Of a stretch of 64,000 nt of DNA, positions 20,868-31,881 are shown piece after piece. Location: contig NC_054389.1 in NCBI RefSeq assembly GCF_001625195.1, positions 10,908,520-10,972,519 on the forward strand. The letters run 5' to 3'. The number at the start of each line of letters is the position of its first letter. Within the stretch, counting starts at the first letter, position 1. Origin of the DNA: Drechmeria coniospora (lineage: Eukaryota > Ascomycota > Sordariomycetes > Hypocreales > Ophiocordycipitaceae). The notes beneath the pieces are model-generated. The model was given only the letters and a program-made list of their open reading frames with translations, searched no databases and had not been told where the DNA came from. Both the position numbers and the translations under genes were made by a program.

Positions 20868-22239
20868 ACCTCCATAGTCGCCATCCCTTGGTGAATTGGT
20901 CGGCCGACCTGTAGCCGAACCTATCGACAATTGGGCTAGGGAAGTCGCGGTTTGTCGAATGGGGAACGCAGATGTGTAGGCAAACTATCCTTGTTATCGA
21001 AACGGATCGGCATCCATCGGGGCTCATTGTCCGAGCTATTGCTTGTCCTTGTCCGTGGCACTGGACTGGATAAGTAGGTGACACCGCAAAAGATCAATAC
21101 AAACGTGCCGTGCTGTACTGTGGGTGTTTTGGTGCCTGCGTTGTTATGCCTTGGCAGAGCCCATGGTCCTGCCTCATTCCGGGCTGTGGGAGTGAATCTT
21201 GGGTCTTGTTACCTCCCTAGTCGGTGCATGGAGAATGACGATGAAGCGAACCTTGTTGGCGAGCATGCACAGCACCTGTATAAGTAACTTGACGTACTGC
21301 CACACGTACCGCCGCCGCCCCGCCACAAATCTGGCCTTCCAACGGGCGTGACGACGATGCGACCGACCATCGCCTTTCCATCGAGGTTCCCCGTAAAATT
21401 GCTGCGGACATACATCGTCATGGCCCCCAAAGTATTCATCTCATGCGAACGCATGTGGAAGGTACAGTATGTCGTCGAGGGATGAATAATCACCCCACTG
21501 AACCGAGTACTCCAGATGCTTGGCTACGTTGCACCTACCCTGTACTCGTACGCACGATACAAGTAATTTCAACAAGTCATTGCGAGGACCCCAAGGGACG
21601 GTGGACCGTGGATGGAGCGTCAGTTGAATCCAGGGCGACGAACATGGTGTCTTTACGATATCTGCTTTCGTGCCCAGGCGTCGCAGGGCACAGCGCGTGG
21701 GCATGTGCTTGTAGGGAGACGGGCGAGGCAGGAAGCTGGCCAACGTATATACGCCATTCGCCCTTTATCACAAGGCCAGTAAATGGTCAATCTACTTCAA
21801 CATACTCCGTAAATGTACATGTATTTGTTCTCGACATAATACCCCATGACTCCACCCAGAGCACGCCATAAGTGAGGGTAGTTGGGAGCCCTCCTATGGT
21901 TCTTCCCTTTGGATCTTCCAACTCGCCATCCGCTGCTGAGAGTACATTCAGGGGCATCACGGTGCATGGTTTGCCATAAAAAGTAGGGGCCAAAGGACTT
22001 GTAGTGATATTTTCCATTGCCTGCTCCATCAATCGACAGATTTACGATGCAAGCAGGACCCGTCCAAGAACTGCGTTTGCTAGAGTTGGCTGGATGGTGG
22101 CCATATTTCCTACAAGTTCACGGGCTGCGTCTCTTCCAGCACAGGGGGCCGCCAATCGAACGGGTTCCTACCACCGCTGAGAAATGTCTGCTAGGAATTT
22201 TATACAGTGCCGCGTGAAGAAGTAATCATCTATTCATTT
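20868..22239. other. Intergenic region, possible gene relic on minus strand
   Basis: Unique sequence with three medium minus-strand frames (21787-22032, 21441-21743, 21209-21493) that do not join into a convincing gene. A remnant of a decayed gene is possible but no family could be named. Confidence 0.3.
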
Positions 22240-22660
22240 CATGTGCATTGGGTATACTCCGTACATGTGTACAGGCAGGCTGTCGTTGCCCAAGTCCCGG
22301 GCTTGCTTTTGCTCCTGTGGGTTCTAGCGGTCACGTGGCTCTCTTCCGGGAGAGCACTGCAAGTATTATTATTACTTAATTACTTAGAGTACTCCGTACT
22401 TTACTGGCACTTGAGTGAACTAAGTACATACTTACTTACAGTATTACCTAATACTGTACAGACTACAGCAGGTTCCACTGTATTAATAAGTGCACGCACA
22501 GTACTCTGTACAAGCAAGTACAAGCAAGTACAGTAAGTGTACAGTACAGTACGTACCGCTCTCTATACTGTACGTACACCTACAGGTACACCTTACTCCG
22601 ACCCGGTAATTACCCCAGTATAGTGGTAAACACGTACCAAGTAGTACGCTGCAACTCTTA
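22240..22660. repeat. GTAC-rich intergenic island 5
   Basis: GTAC words such as ACTCCGTACATGTGTAC, GAGTACTCCGTAC and AAGCAAGTACAAGCAAGTAC occur, ending about 120 bases before the cwc15 start. Confidence 0.8.
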
Positions 22661-22780
22661 ACTCGTCCGCCGCATTCAAGATCTCGACGCATCATCACAT
22701 CACCCTTTGTCCATCCCACGACCTTCCGCCTCCTCCCCTCCTCGACCTCCCTCCTCCTCCCCTGCCACGCTGCCACCAAG

Positions 22781-23676
22781 ATGACGACAGCCCATCGACC
22801 TACGTTTGACCCCGTCAGAATCTCCGCTTCCAATCCCTCCCCAGACCGGCAACACTAACCTTTCCATAGGCACGTGGCAAAGAGGCACTCCGAGGGCCGG
22901 CCTATCACCAGCGCCTCCTCCCCGCCCATACGCAGCTCAAGTTTCGCAAGGCCGGCCAGGGCGGCGACGCCGACGATGAACCCGAGCGCGACCTCGCCGC
23001 CGAGCTCCTCGCCGCCGAGGCTGCGTACTATGCCAAGAAGAATGGTGGTGTTCCCCCGCCCGTCGCCGACGACCAGGATGCCCATGCCGAGTCTGCCGCG
23101 GATGCGAAGCGGACGCTACCGCCTGGCGCGTACGGCGATGACGAAGAAGACCTATCGGCGAAGCGGCGGAGGATCCTGGAGGAGACGAGGGAGATGGATG
23201 CCGACGACAGCAGCGACGAGGAAGAGGACAGCGACGACGACAGCGACGACGACGACGACGACGCAGAGCTGCAGCGTGAACTGGAGCGCGTTCGCCGCGA
23301 GCGCGAGGAAAAGAGGAAGCGGGAGGTACGAAGACGCCAGCGGCCAAGCCGAAGGGCACGCACACGCTGACGGCTCGCAGGAGGAAGAACGGGCCAAGGA
23401 GGACGAGGAGGCACGCGAAAAGCACATCGCCTACGGCAACCCCCTCCTCAACAAGCAAGATTTCACCATGAAACGCCGCTGGGACGACGACGTCGTCTTC
23501 AAGAACCAGGCCCGCGGCACCGAAGACAGGGGCAAGAAGAAGGAATTCGTCAACGTCGGTTGCCTCCGCTTCCCTTGTCCCCCAAGCCATTCTCTCATCA
23601 TGGCGCTGACCGTTGCCGGCAGGATCTTCTTCGCTCCGACTTTCACCGAAAATTCATGAACAAGTATGTCCGGTAG
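22781..23676 (+). CDS. cwc15: Pre-mRNA splicing factor Cwc15
   Basis: Four exons (22781-22813, 22870-23325, 23381-23554, 23623-23676), all GT-AG and phase 0, give 238 residues. Cwc15 belongs to the Prp19/NTC-associated proteins that stay with the catalytic spliceosome. The N-terminus MTTAHRPTFDPARGKE is the family hallmark. It is followed by a charged region with poly-Asp (near 130-140), then a coiled coil rich in Glu/Arg. The C-terminus reads GNPLLNKQDFTMKRRWDDDV, with VFKNQARG after it and the closing DLLRSDFHRKFMNKYVR. The length fits the family. Because the last exon is short, only the splice model recovers the conserved C-terminus. Confidence 0.95.
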
Positions 23677-23898
23677 TCGATCGGTACGTACATGATGCTG
23701 CGACTAGGGGGATGGCACCCTGCCCTAACCTGCTGTCGGCGAGTATGCTGATTGTGCCGATGCAGTCTCACCATCGCGGCATGTCATCGGCATGTCATTT
23801 TTGCCGGCAGCACGAAAGTCGTTGTCTGGGAGGACGCACGCACGGCCCGGCTTGTACGATAGACAGATACCCTTCAAAACGCCGGCATCGTTCGTGAA

Positions 23899-23917
23899 CC
23901 CCCCCCCCCCCCCCCCC
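23899..23917. repeat. Poly-C run (19 bases)
   Basis: Nineteen consecutive C residues lie between cwc15 and the 3' end of xylulokinase, followed by short GCGCCCACCT-type repeats. Length may be unstable or inexact. Confidence 0.9.
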
Positions 23918-23981
23918 GCGTCCACCCACGCCCACCTGCGCCCGCCTGCGCCCACCTGCGCCCACCCGCGCCCAATCCGTC

Positions 23982-25849
23982 TCACCCCTGCTTCTCCTCC
24001 GCCAGCAGGCGCTTCTCCATCTCCTCGAACGCGGGCAGGACGTTGCCATACTTTTGGTACGTGCCCTCGAGGAATCCCTCGCCGACCTTCTCGATGGATC
24101 CCTCCTCCTGCCAGCGCGCCGCCATCAGCTCGTCAAAGGATTCCCCGTCCTTGCGTTCGAGCGCCCAGAGCGCCTTGTAGGCACCGCCGAGGGCGCACGC
24201 GCTCTCGCCCACGTCGAGCTTGTACACGCCGTCGGCGCCGCCGAGGACGTCGCCGATGACGCGCGCAATCGCCGGGTTCACGGAGCCACCGCCGACGAGA
24301 TAGATGCGTCGCGGCTGCGCGGGCAGGCCGTGGCGCGGCGGGCGAACGAGGTTTTGCGACCGCAGCCGCATGGAGAGGACCTGCGACTCGACGATGGCGC
24401 GCGCGTCCATGGCCTTGTCCCAGCCTCGAGCTTCTTCGAGACCGGTGCCGTCGGCGTGACAACGGAACCGCCACGTGCCCGGGCGGATGTTCGGAACCGT
24501 CTCGCGGAGATGGAAGTAGAGGCCGAGCTTGGCCTCGTCCCCCGCGTCGGCCATGCCGAGCGGCGGGGTGTCGAGGACGGCGTCGTTGAAGCTCTGCCAA
24601 CCAGCGGCGCCCGCCTCGACCTCGCCGTCCGGTCCGGCCAGCTCGTCGCGCACCTTTTCACGCGCGAGCCCGCCGTTCTTGTAGCACAGCATGAACATGT
24701 AGTGGCCCCGCGTGGTCGGGTGGTTGAAGAAGTGGTACGCGCCGTCGGGTCGGTAGACGGGTGTGTTCATGAGAAAGGTCGTCGAGGTGCCGAGCGAGAC
24801 GATGGCGTCGAGTGGTCGCAGAGGCAGCGCGAGCATCGTCGCCGGGTTGTCGCCCGTAAAGGGGAGCACCTTGCAGCCGGCACCGAAGCCGTACTTGGCG
24901 ACGAAATAGGGCGACACGTTGCCGAGGCACGCGCCGCCGTCGAGGACGGGCTCGCCAAGCTTGCGCCGCAAGTCGTCGGCATCCTGCCGCGTGCCGCCGC
25001 CGGCGAGACGCAAGAGCTCCTCGCCGTACCGCTGGTGGGCCATGTCCCACAGGTTCATGCCGCAGACGTCGGCCACGTCGAGGGGCGCGACGGAGCCGAG
25101 GAGGACGGAGGCGAGCCAGGAGGAGATGAGCGAGATGCGCTCGGTGGCGTCGTAGACGTCGGGCCGGATGCGTTTGAGCCGCATGATTTGTTCGCCCGTG
25201 AACCTCTACCGCACGCCGTTGGCCTCGAGGTCCAGCGCACGGAGCGGCGGCGGCCGGGGGGGAGGGAGGGGGATCGAGCGACTCACATGGTGGGCACCGC
25301 TGCCCGTCGCCTCGGCCAGCTTGTCCCTGCCGCCCAGAGCGGCATCGAAGGCGTCGCACTCGCTCTGGGTGCTCTGGTCCTGCCAGTTGGGCGACGACGG
25401 CTGCGCGAGCGCGGCGCCGAGCTGATCGACGATGGACCTCGCGGGATCAAGCCCCTTCAGGAGGGCGGCCGCGTCGGCGTTCCAGTAGACGCTGCCGTGC
25501 TGCTGTCCGGAGCCGCTGACGGCGGCGATGCGATGCATGGGCACGGGCATGGCCTCGGCGAGGCGGGCGAGAACGAGGTCGATCGACTCCATCCACATTG
25601 CCACGGGGGCGTAGACCTCGCCGCTCGACGGCTGGACGTGGACGCCCTTGCGGATTCCATACTTGACGCCAAAGTCAGCGTCAAAGTCGACCTTGGCCTG
25701 GGCGACGACCTTGAGATCCGGCCCGACGACGATGACTGCCACGGCGGTGAGCGGGACGGATGGAGTGAGGGGGGCGGAGGCGGACCTTTGAGCTGCTGGG
25801 TCGAGAGATCGAAGCCGAGATAGAGGGGGGGGGCGGGATGTGAGCTCAT
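23982..25849 (-). CDS. xkiA: D-xylulokinase (FGGY family)
   Basis: Three minus-strand exons (25786-25849, 25287-25735, 23982-25205) with GT-AG introns give 578 residues, matching the roughly 570 residues of fungal xylulokinases. It phosphorylates D-xylulose with ATP to xylulose-5-phosphate, linking pentose catabolism to the pentose phosphate pathway in the cytosol. Motifs in order: LYLGFDLSTQQLK (N-terminal ATP-binding fold), SGSGQQHGSVYW, SPNWQDQSTQSECDAFD, HHRFTGEQI across the second splice, DVCGMNLWDM, TGDNPATMLALPL, SLGTSTTFLMNTP and MLCYKNGGLAREKVRD. The tail contains the IYLVGGGSVNPAIARVIGDV segment. The start at 25849 (MSSHPAPPLYLGFD) was preferred to an upstream in-frame ATG. A 589-residue plus-strand frame covers the same DNA and is a shadow. 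Confidence 0.95.
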
Positions 25850-26129
25850 GGCCGCGGCGTCGCAGGGGTCCAGCATACGATGCTCGTCTACCATGTACTT
25901 GTGCGTGCGTGCGTGCGTGTGCGCGTGTGAGACGGCATCTGACGATGGCTGCGTTTTCTGTCCCGTCGCCCAAGCTGGCAGACAAGGAGGTTACGTTTAT
26001 GCTGCTGGCATGTCACTGTATGGGATGGTGGTGCTGGAGATGTTTTATACTGGAGGGAGGGGTACCGAATATGGAGTATTCAGCGGGCGATTAGCGTGTG
26101 CCGGCTCACTGAGCTTGTTCTTTACGCAC
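25850..26129. other. Upstream region of xylulokinase
   Basis: Probable promoter and 5' UTR. A GTGCGTGCGTGCGTGTGCGC microsatellite lies near 25902-25926. No other element was identified. Confidence 0.4.
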
Positions 26130-26640
26130 ATGCCGTAGCATGACGTCGGTACACTTACAGTTAGCAAGGAAGCCCTAACCTACAAGCTAATTCGTGCACC
26201 TTGCGGAACATGTATCCGTACACTTGCGTACAGCTACCCAGTACGTGATTTTGTGCCTACTCGTACAAGCGCTCCGTGCCTGTAGAAGTATGTCAGTGGT
26301 TGGCAATAGCCAGTGTCGGTGCCGTACGGAGCACTGCTGCACAGTACTAATAATTCATGCAGCTGTAACTACGGGGTGCCTGTGCCCTGTATTGAAGCCC
26401 CCCGTGTCGCATGTGTGCAACCCTGCCTAGTACCTAGTTAGGTGCTGAGTCCTTGTAATCCTGAACACTATTACTGCTATGTACTAAGGTACTACCTAGT
26501 AGGTAGGTACTAGGTACCTAGGCATTATTTATTACTGGACTTTCTTTGTACATGTACTGTAAGTGTTCTTCGTAGTTGCACAGCAATACCAAGTGCAAGT
26601 CCGGCAAGTACAAGTACAGTGCCATATGTACTGTATTGTA
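26130..26640. repeat. GTAC-rich intergenic island 6
   Basis: GTAC words plus a TACCTAGTAGGTAGGTACTAG-like palindromic patch near 26490-26520 form this island. No coding frame is supported. Confidence 0.75.
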
Positions 26641-27123
26641 CCACCATTAGAACTAAAAGGCCCCCAAAGGCCCCTAAAGGCTGAAACTGCGCTACAGGAC
26701 GCCCAACGCCAATGAGCGCGCGACAGTTGGATCCCAGCGGGGGGGCTCGAGGGCCGGACAGCGGGGTGCCAGACGCTGGACAGGGGTTGGCCAGGGATGA
26801 AGCTTCTTGGGGCTCCCTCCGTCTGGCCGACGAGCTCCATCACCTTGATCCCTCCCTCTCACGCAGTCGGTTGCACTTGGGCTGTGACTGACCCTACCAG
26901 TGGTCTCTGTACAGTGGTCTCTGTACTCAGGCTGCATGCACATGTAGGTGTGGCAGGTCGTATTCATGTGCGCACGGTGCCTGAAGGGCCCCTGCATGAT
27001 GCGATTCGTCGTCGCTGGCTACTGCTCCCATCCTGCAGCCGCCGCATGCGTTGCCGCATCGAGCTCGGCATCTTCACCTCGGCGGCCTCGAGCCTCGTGG
27101 CCGTAGGTGCTCGCAAATCAACA
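26641..27123. other. Intergenic region downstream of the CDF transporter
   Basis: Contains the 3' UTR of the minus-strand transporter and a short CAAAGGCCCCTAAAGGC duplication near 26660. The plus-strand frame 26797-27819 is mostly antisense to the transporter and was not accepted. Confidence 0.4.
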
Positions 27124-28769
27124 TCACTTGCGCTTGCGCTCGTCGGGTTGGTCGGGCTCGTCCTCCTCGTCCTCCTCGCCGTTCTCGCGTCGCTCCGGGT
27201 CCGCCTCCCTCTGGACGGAACCGGGGATGAACTCGTCGAAACCCTTGCCGACGGGTGCATCCCGCGACACGAAGCGGATCCGGACGCGCCGCACGCCCAG
27301 GACCTTGCCGCCGACTTGGGTCCGGACCGCGTCCTCGAGGCCCTTGGTGCTCTCGACCTTCCAGGCGCCGGGCACGGCCACCTCGAGATCGATGAGATAG
27401 TTCTGCCCGGCCTTGATGCCGCTAATGTCGCGGAGCTCGGCCTCGTGACCGTGCTCAATGTTGGCGAGCGCCCTGTGCGCCTGCTTCCGGATGGCGCCCT
27501 TGATCTCGTCGTCGATGCTCTGGTCGGCGAGCTCGCAGAACGACGACACCGTGTTCGAGTAGCCGGCCTGGACGACCATGATGGAGATGAGCAGGCCGCC
27601 GACGGGGTCCAGCCAGGCGGCCTTCTGGAACACGTTGGCGCCGAGGATGGCGGCGAGCGTGACGAAGCCCGTGAGGCTGTCGACGCGGTGGTGGATGGCG
27701 TTGGAGGCCAGGACCGAGGACCTACGCTCGCGCGCAACCTTCATGGCTGCGAAGCTCCGTCAGCGCCACCGGCTTCGGCCGCGGCGGGCCGGGGGGGGTC
27801 GGACTTACTGGCGTGGTAGAGCCATTCCTTGATCAGGATCGTGCCGGCCGCGAGCCAGGCGGCGTGTATGCTCGGGATGCCGAGGCTCGCGGCGCTGTGC
27901 GAGTGCGAGTGGCCGTGGCCGTGGCCGCCGCCCATGTGCTCGAGGATGTGGGCCGTCTCCGGGCTGAAGTGGCCGAAGAGGCTGATGGCGCTCTCCCAGC
28001 CCATGTAGAAGCCGCCGAGGAGCAGCATGCCCGAGACGCCGAGCGAGCCCAAGCTCTCGACCTTGCCGAAGCCCATGGGGAACCGGTCCGTCGGCGGCTT
28101 GAGGCTCCAGGAAACCGTGGCGAGCGTGAGAATGTCCGAGGCGAGGTCGGCGATGCTGTGCCACGCGTCGGCCGTCATCGACTTGGAGTTGAAAGCCCAG
28201 CCGCCGATGAACTTGGCCACGGCCATGCCCAGGTTGGACAGCAGGCCGATTCGCGTTATCCGCACTCCCGAGTCGTTTTTGTTGGCCGAGATGAGGTAGG
28301 TGTTGTCGTGGTGATGGTGGTGGTGGTGGCCGTGGCCGTGACCGTGGCCGTGGTCGCCGTGGTCGCGCGACTGCTGCTGCGAGGAGCCCATGCTGACGGG
28401 CGGGGAGCGGAGGCGGCCGCGGACGGGTGCGAGGTGGAGGAGGACCGAGGGCGCCGTCGAGATGGAGGCGTCGAGGTGGTGATGGTCGTGACGGAACGGC
28501 TGGAGGTGAAAGGGCGAGCACGAAGAGGACGGACGGGTGCAAGGGGGCACGACCGACGTGGACGCGAAGCGCTGCGTTGGCGGCCGCTGAGGCGGAGGCG
28601 GCGGCGATGGGCTTCTCGGTCTGCCGTGCGCGGCGTGCGGCGGCGGTGATGGTCTGGATCGGCCGAGGACGGTGTGGTGCTGGCGTTGGAGACGGGGACG
28701 GAGACGGTCCTGGCAAGGGTGTTGGTGTTGAAGTTGTCGCTGCCGCAGGTACTCGTAAGGTGTCCTCAT
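27124..28769 (-). CDS. Mitochondrial-type cation diffusion facilitator (Mmt1/Mmt2-like)
   Basis: Two minus-strand exons (27809-28769 and 27124-27746), GT-AG, give about 527 residues. CDF carriers exchange divalent metals for protons; the Mmt branch moves iron at the mitochondrial inner membrane. The N-terminal about 120 residues are Arg/Pro/Ser-rich with a RFAST-type presequence site. They are followed by a His-rich cluster (HGHGHGHHHHHHH), then transmembrane blocks around ITRIGLLSNLGMAVAKFIGG and SMTADAWHSIADLASDILTL. The metal-site HxxxD appears twice (HSIAD and, in exon 2, HHRVD). A second His-rich loop reads GHGHGHSHSH. The C-terminal cytosol-like domain ends in an acidic/Lys tail. The frame is open to 29093, so the start is uncertain; 28769 (MRTPYEYLRQRQLQ) was chosen as the first ATG giving a compact basic presequence. 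Zinc rather than iron transport cannot be excluded. Confidence 0.85.
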
Positions 28770-29719
28770 CAGGGGGAGCGGCCGCCCAGGGGCGCCTGAA
28801 CCTGAGCGATAATCGCCTCCCCCTCCGCCCATGCCAGCCGCCACCACCACCACCACCACCACGCCAGCGTCCCCTCCCCCTCGCCCCCCCCTTTCCCGGA
28901 TGACGGCGGCCGATGGTGCTTTTGCTTCTGCTGCCGCCGCTCGTCCTCGCAGGCACCGCCGTGCTGCTGCTGCCACCGTCGTCGTCGTCGTCACGCCGGA
29001 CACGCACCTCACGGCGAGGCCCGTGGAGCGCCGAGCCCGGGGAGACATGGATGGATGGCTGTGTACCGACCGACGCACCCATGCACGCCGCATGTGCGTC
29101 GCGTGCAGGTATGCGGTGTGGATGGACGGATGGAGGAACGACCGGCAAGATCACCACCTACCTGGGGTCGACTCTGGCGATGGGCCGTCGCCGTCGAGAC
29201 GCACTGCCGCCGAGGTGGCCTGCCCTGTCGAGGCGGCAGCGGTGGCCGGCGCTGCAGCCGGTGCAGGTGGTGCTGCTGCCGAGGGAGCAAAGTCGGCCGC
29301 CCGGCCGAGGAGGCGGGAGGAAAGGTGTCCGCGGGAGGAGGGGGGGTCCGAGCCGAATGCTTCGACTTTGGCGGGCATCATGTCGCGATGCAGGATGAAG
29401 ATGCAAGTAGGTCGACTGCTGGATGCGAGCGTGAACCGAGAACCAGTAATGCAGTACGTCCCGAGTCAGCTCAGTGCGTCCTCCCCGTTGCGGCGAACCC
29501 TTGGCTGGCTGCCTCTGCCCGCCGCAACGAATACAGGCATCAAGTTACTGGTACCTCAGCGCCGAGGCACACAGATGCTAGCAGCTCCGGTTCCTGGCCA
29601 TCCGCCGCCATTACAGCGGAGCGGCCGCTGTTGACAACCTGCAAGGGCCCCGTGCTCTCCGCCACAGCGCCAGCGCCTTGAATGACAAGTACCAGCCAGT
29701 CCTGACGCACCATCGGAGA
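28770..29719. other. Upstream region of the CDF transporter
   Basis: GC-rich DNA with frames on both strands (28831-29634 +; extension of the transporter frame to 29093 -). ACC and GTC trinucleotide runs near 28830-28870 and 28975-28995 keep frames open. No independent gene is supported. Confidence 0.35.
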
Positions 29720-30390
29720 GTTCTACTGTACTTACTTGCTTACGTACATGTACATGCAAGTACATCAAGTCCCGACTACTCCGTAGTGTCCGAGGTATTG
29801 AAGTACTGTACTCTGTACTTCCTGGTATTGATTGACACCACGGTGCTATTCTGACAGAAACCTCACCGCCAGTCGAGACAAACAGTACGGAGTACCTGGG
29901 ACCAGTTTGATGTACATGTAGTTGTAAGTATGTGTACGGACTACGAGGTATTTTGAGTACATCTTCGTACTGTAAGTACTGTACGGAGTACTGTAGTTGT
30001 ACTTACTTACAGTAGGTCCCTCAACGCCCCAGCTCCGAGTCCGAACCCGGACGGTGGGTCCTGTCACTCATGCACGATTCAAAGTACTGTATCTCACTGC
30101 TCCAACTATTAAGTACTACAGTCACTTGACAAAAGTGACGATTCAGTTTTGGTAGTGCTGCTCCTACAAATTAAATCGACATTTTTGCCACCCCGCGTAC
30201 AGTACCTACTTACTACTAAGTACTGTAGACCTACTTACGTAATTACTCTGAACGGGGTACTTACTCCGTACTTACAGTACAAACCCGCTAGGTACAAAGT
30301 ACAGTAGGTTCCATTTGGTGCTGGAGCGACGTAACCACTTCAGTAATCGTACAGTACTCGTACAGTACGTACGGCACCCAGCTGCGGTGC
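29720..30390. repeat. GTAC-rich intergenic island 7
   Basis: Dense GTAC words occur, including GTACGGAGTACTGTAG near 29980, TTACTCCGTACTTACAGTAC near 30265 and CGTACAGTACTCGTACAGTA near 30349. Confidence 0.85.
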
Positions 30391-30627
30391 GAGCGAGCAT
30401 CGATTCAAACACCTGCTAGTAATGCTGGTGGTCGCTGGTACAGTACGTGTTAATAATTCGCTACGCTCAACTTCGCCAGCTCGGCTGCCGACTGCCCGAG
30501 TGGCCACCCCGCAATCGGCTGCCTCTCCTCGTCATCAATCAAACACAGTCTCCTCCATCATCTCCAATCCACCCTGCCCGCTTGCCTGCCCCCTCTCGGG
30601 CATGGCGGATGCCGTGTTCCCTCTGCC

Positions 30628-31821
30628 ATGCGTAAGCCGCTGATTCGCATCCCCTACACGGACATCCTCGCGCCGCCCGTCCTCGTCCCGCCCTCCGCCG
30701 CCACCCTGCCTGGGGCCCTGGCTGCCCTCCGCCGCTTCCTCGTCTCGCCGCCGCCGAGTCACCTCCCGTCGTCGACCGTCGTCCTCACCGGTGCCGGCCT
30801 GTCGGTCGCCTCCGGTCTCGCCGACTACAGAGGCCCCAACGGCACGTATCGCGTCAACAAGACGTACCGACCAATCTATCACCACGAGTTCCTCGGCAAG
30901 CACGAGGCGCGAAGGCGGTATTGGGCGAGAAGCTTTCTCGGCTGGTCCAGTCTCCACAAGGCCTCGCCCAACGCCGGTCACTATGCCATCCGAGACTTGG
31001 GCGAGCTGGGCTTGATTCGCCATGTCATTACGCAAAACGTCGATTCCTTCCACCGCCAGGCGCACCCTCGCCTACCCTCCCTCGAACTGCATGGCTACCT
31101 GAGATGCAACATCTGCACCACCTGCCGTGGTGAATTTTCGCGAGACGAGTTCCAGCACGAGCTGTCCCGCCTCAACCCTCGCTGGGCTGACCTGCTGAGT
31201 GAGGCGTTGGCGTCCCGTGTCCTGGACACGGAGGACCCGGCACGGCCGAGGTTGAGTGGCCTCAAGCACAACCCCGACGGCGACGTCGACCTGCCCGATG
31301 CCCCTTACACAACCTTTCGTTACCCCGCGTGCCCTCGATGTGTAGCTCGGCCACCGGTGATGCCCGATGGTCAACGGCACATCGTCGAGACCGATGCTGA
31401 AGGAGCTTGGCAGCCGTCGAGTACGGCGGGCATTCTCAAACCTGCCGTCGTCATGTTTGGCGAGAACATCGCCAGCCGTGTCAAGGTCGCGGCAGAATCC
31501 GCCATCGACGGCGCCGGTCGCCTCCTCGTCCTTGGCACATCGTTGGCCACCTACTCGGCCTGGAGCTTGGCGAAGCGAGCGAAAGATCGCGGAATGCCCA
31601 TTGCCATCATCAACATGGGCGGCGTCAGAGGTGAGGATCAGCTCTTGACCGGTTTGGATCCGCACCAAGCCGGCGAGCGAGGAGTGCGGGTCGAGTTTCC
31701 GACCGATCAGCTGTTGCCCGCTCTGGTCTCTGCGCTGCGCGAGGACGAGGTGGCGTCGGCTGGCCATTCTTCCGCTGCCGGAGTTTCGCGAGAGCATCTC
31801 TTCAAGGATATGCTCTCATAA
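30628..31821 (+). CDS. NAD+-dependent protein deacylase, SIRT4-like (class II sirtuin)
   Basis: A single-exon 397-residue frame starts at ATG 30628. Sirtuins use NAD+ to remove acyl groups from lysines; the SIRT4 class is usually mitochondrial. The Rossmann motif VVLTGAGLSVASGLADYRG begins near residue 50. It is followed by the TQNVDSFHRQAH block (about 134) and the catalytic His in LELHGY (H155). Zinc ligand candidates are C160/C163/C166 and, after a long loop, C235 and C238. KPAVVMFGENI and the LVLGTSLATYSAW segment complete the core. The N-terminus MRKPLIRIPYTDIL is only weakly presequence-like, so mitochondrial import is inferred from the class, not seen. The stop lies 60 bases from the 3' end of the next, converging gene. 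Confidence 0.92.
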   Translation: MRKPLIRIPYTDILAPPVLVPPSAATLPGALAALRRFLVSPPPSHLPSSTVVLTGAGLSVASGLADYRGPNGTYRVNKTYRPIYHHEFLGKHEARRRYWARSFLGWSSLHKASPNAGHYAIRDLGELGLIRHVITQNVDSFHRQAHPRLPSLELHGYLRCNICTTCRGEFSRDEFQHELSRLNPRWADLLSEALASRVLDTEDPARPRLSGLKHNPDGDVDLPDAPYTTFRYPACPRCVARPPVMPDGQRHIVETDAEGAWQPSSTAGILKPAVVMFGENIASRVKVAAESAIDGAGRLLVLGTSLATYSAWSLAKRAKDRGMPIAIINMGGVRGEDQLLTGLDPHQAGERGVRVEFPTDQLLPALVSALREDEVASAGHSSAAGVSREHLFKDMLS

Positions 31822-31881
31822 TGGCGCACCCAAGTGCATATTTGTAACGCAGCCGCGTGGGAACCAAGCAAAGAGACCATG

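Noticed and set aside
23899..23917. Poly-C runs here and at 3817-3828 and 32783-32798 as functional elements
   Set aside because: They are simple homopolymers in spacers; their exact length may even be a sequencing artefact.
24054..25823. 589-residue plus-strand frame over xylulokinase
   Set aside because: It is exactly antisense to a clearly identified gene, crosses its introns, and its composition (Val, Gly, Arg, Glu) mirrors GC-rich codons of the true strand.
26797..27819. 340-residue plus-strand frame near the CDF carrier
   Set aside because: It is antisense to exon 2 of the transporter, whose HxxxD motifs and splice site are convincing.
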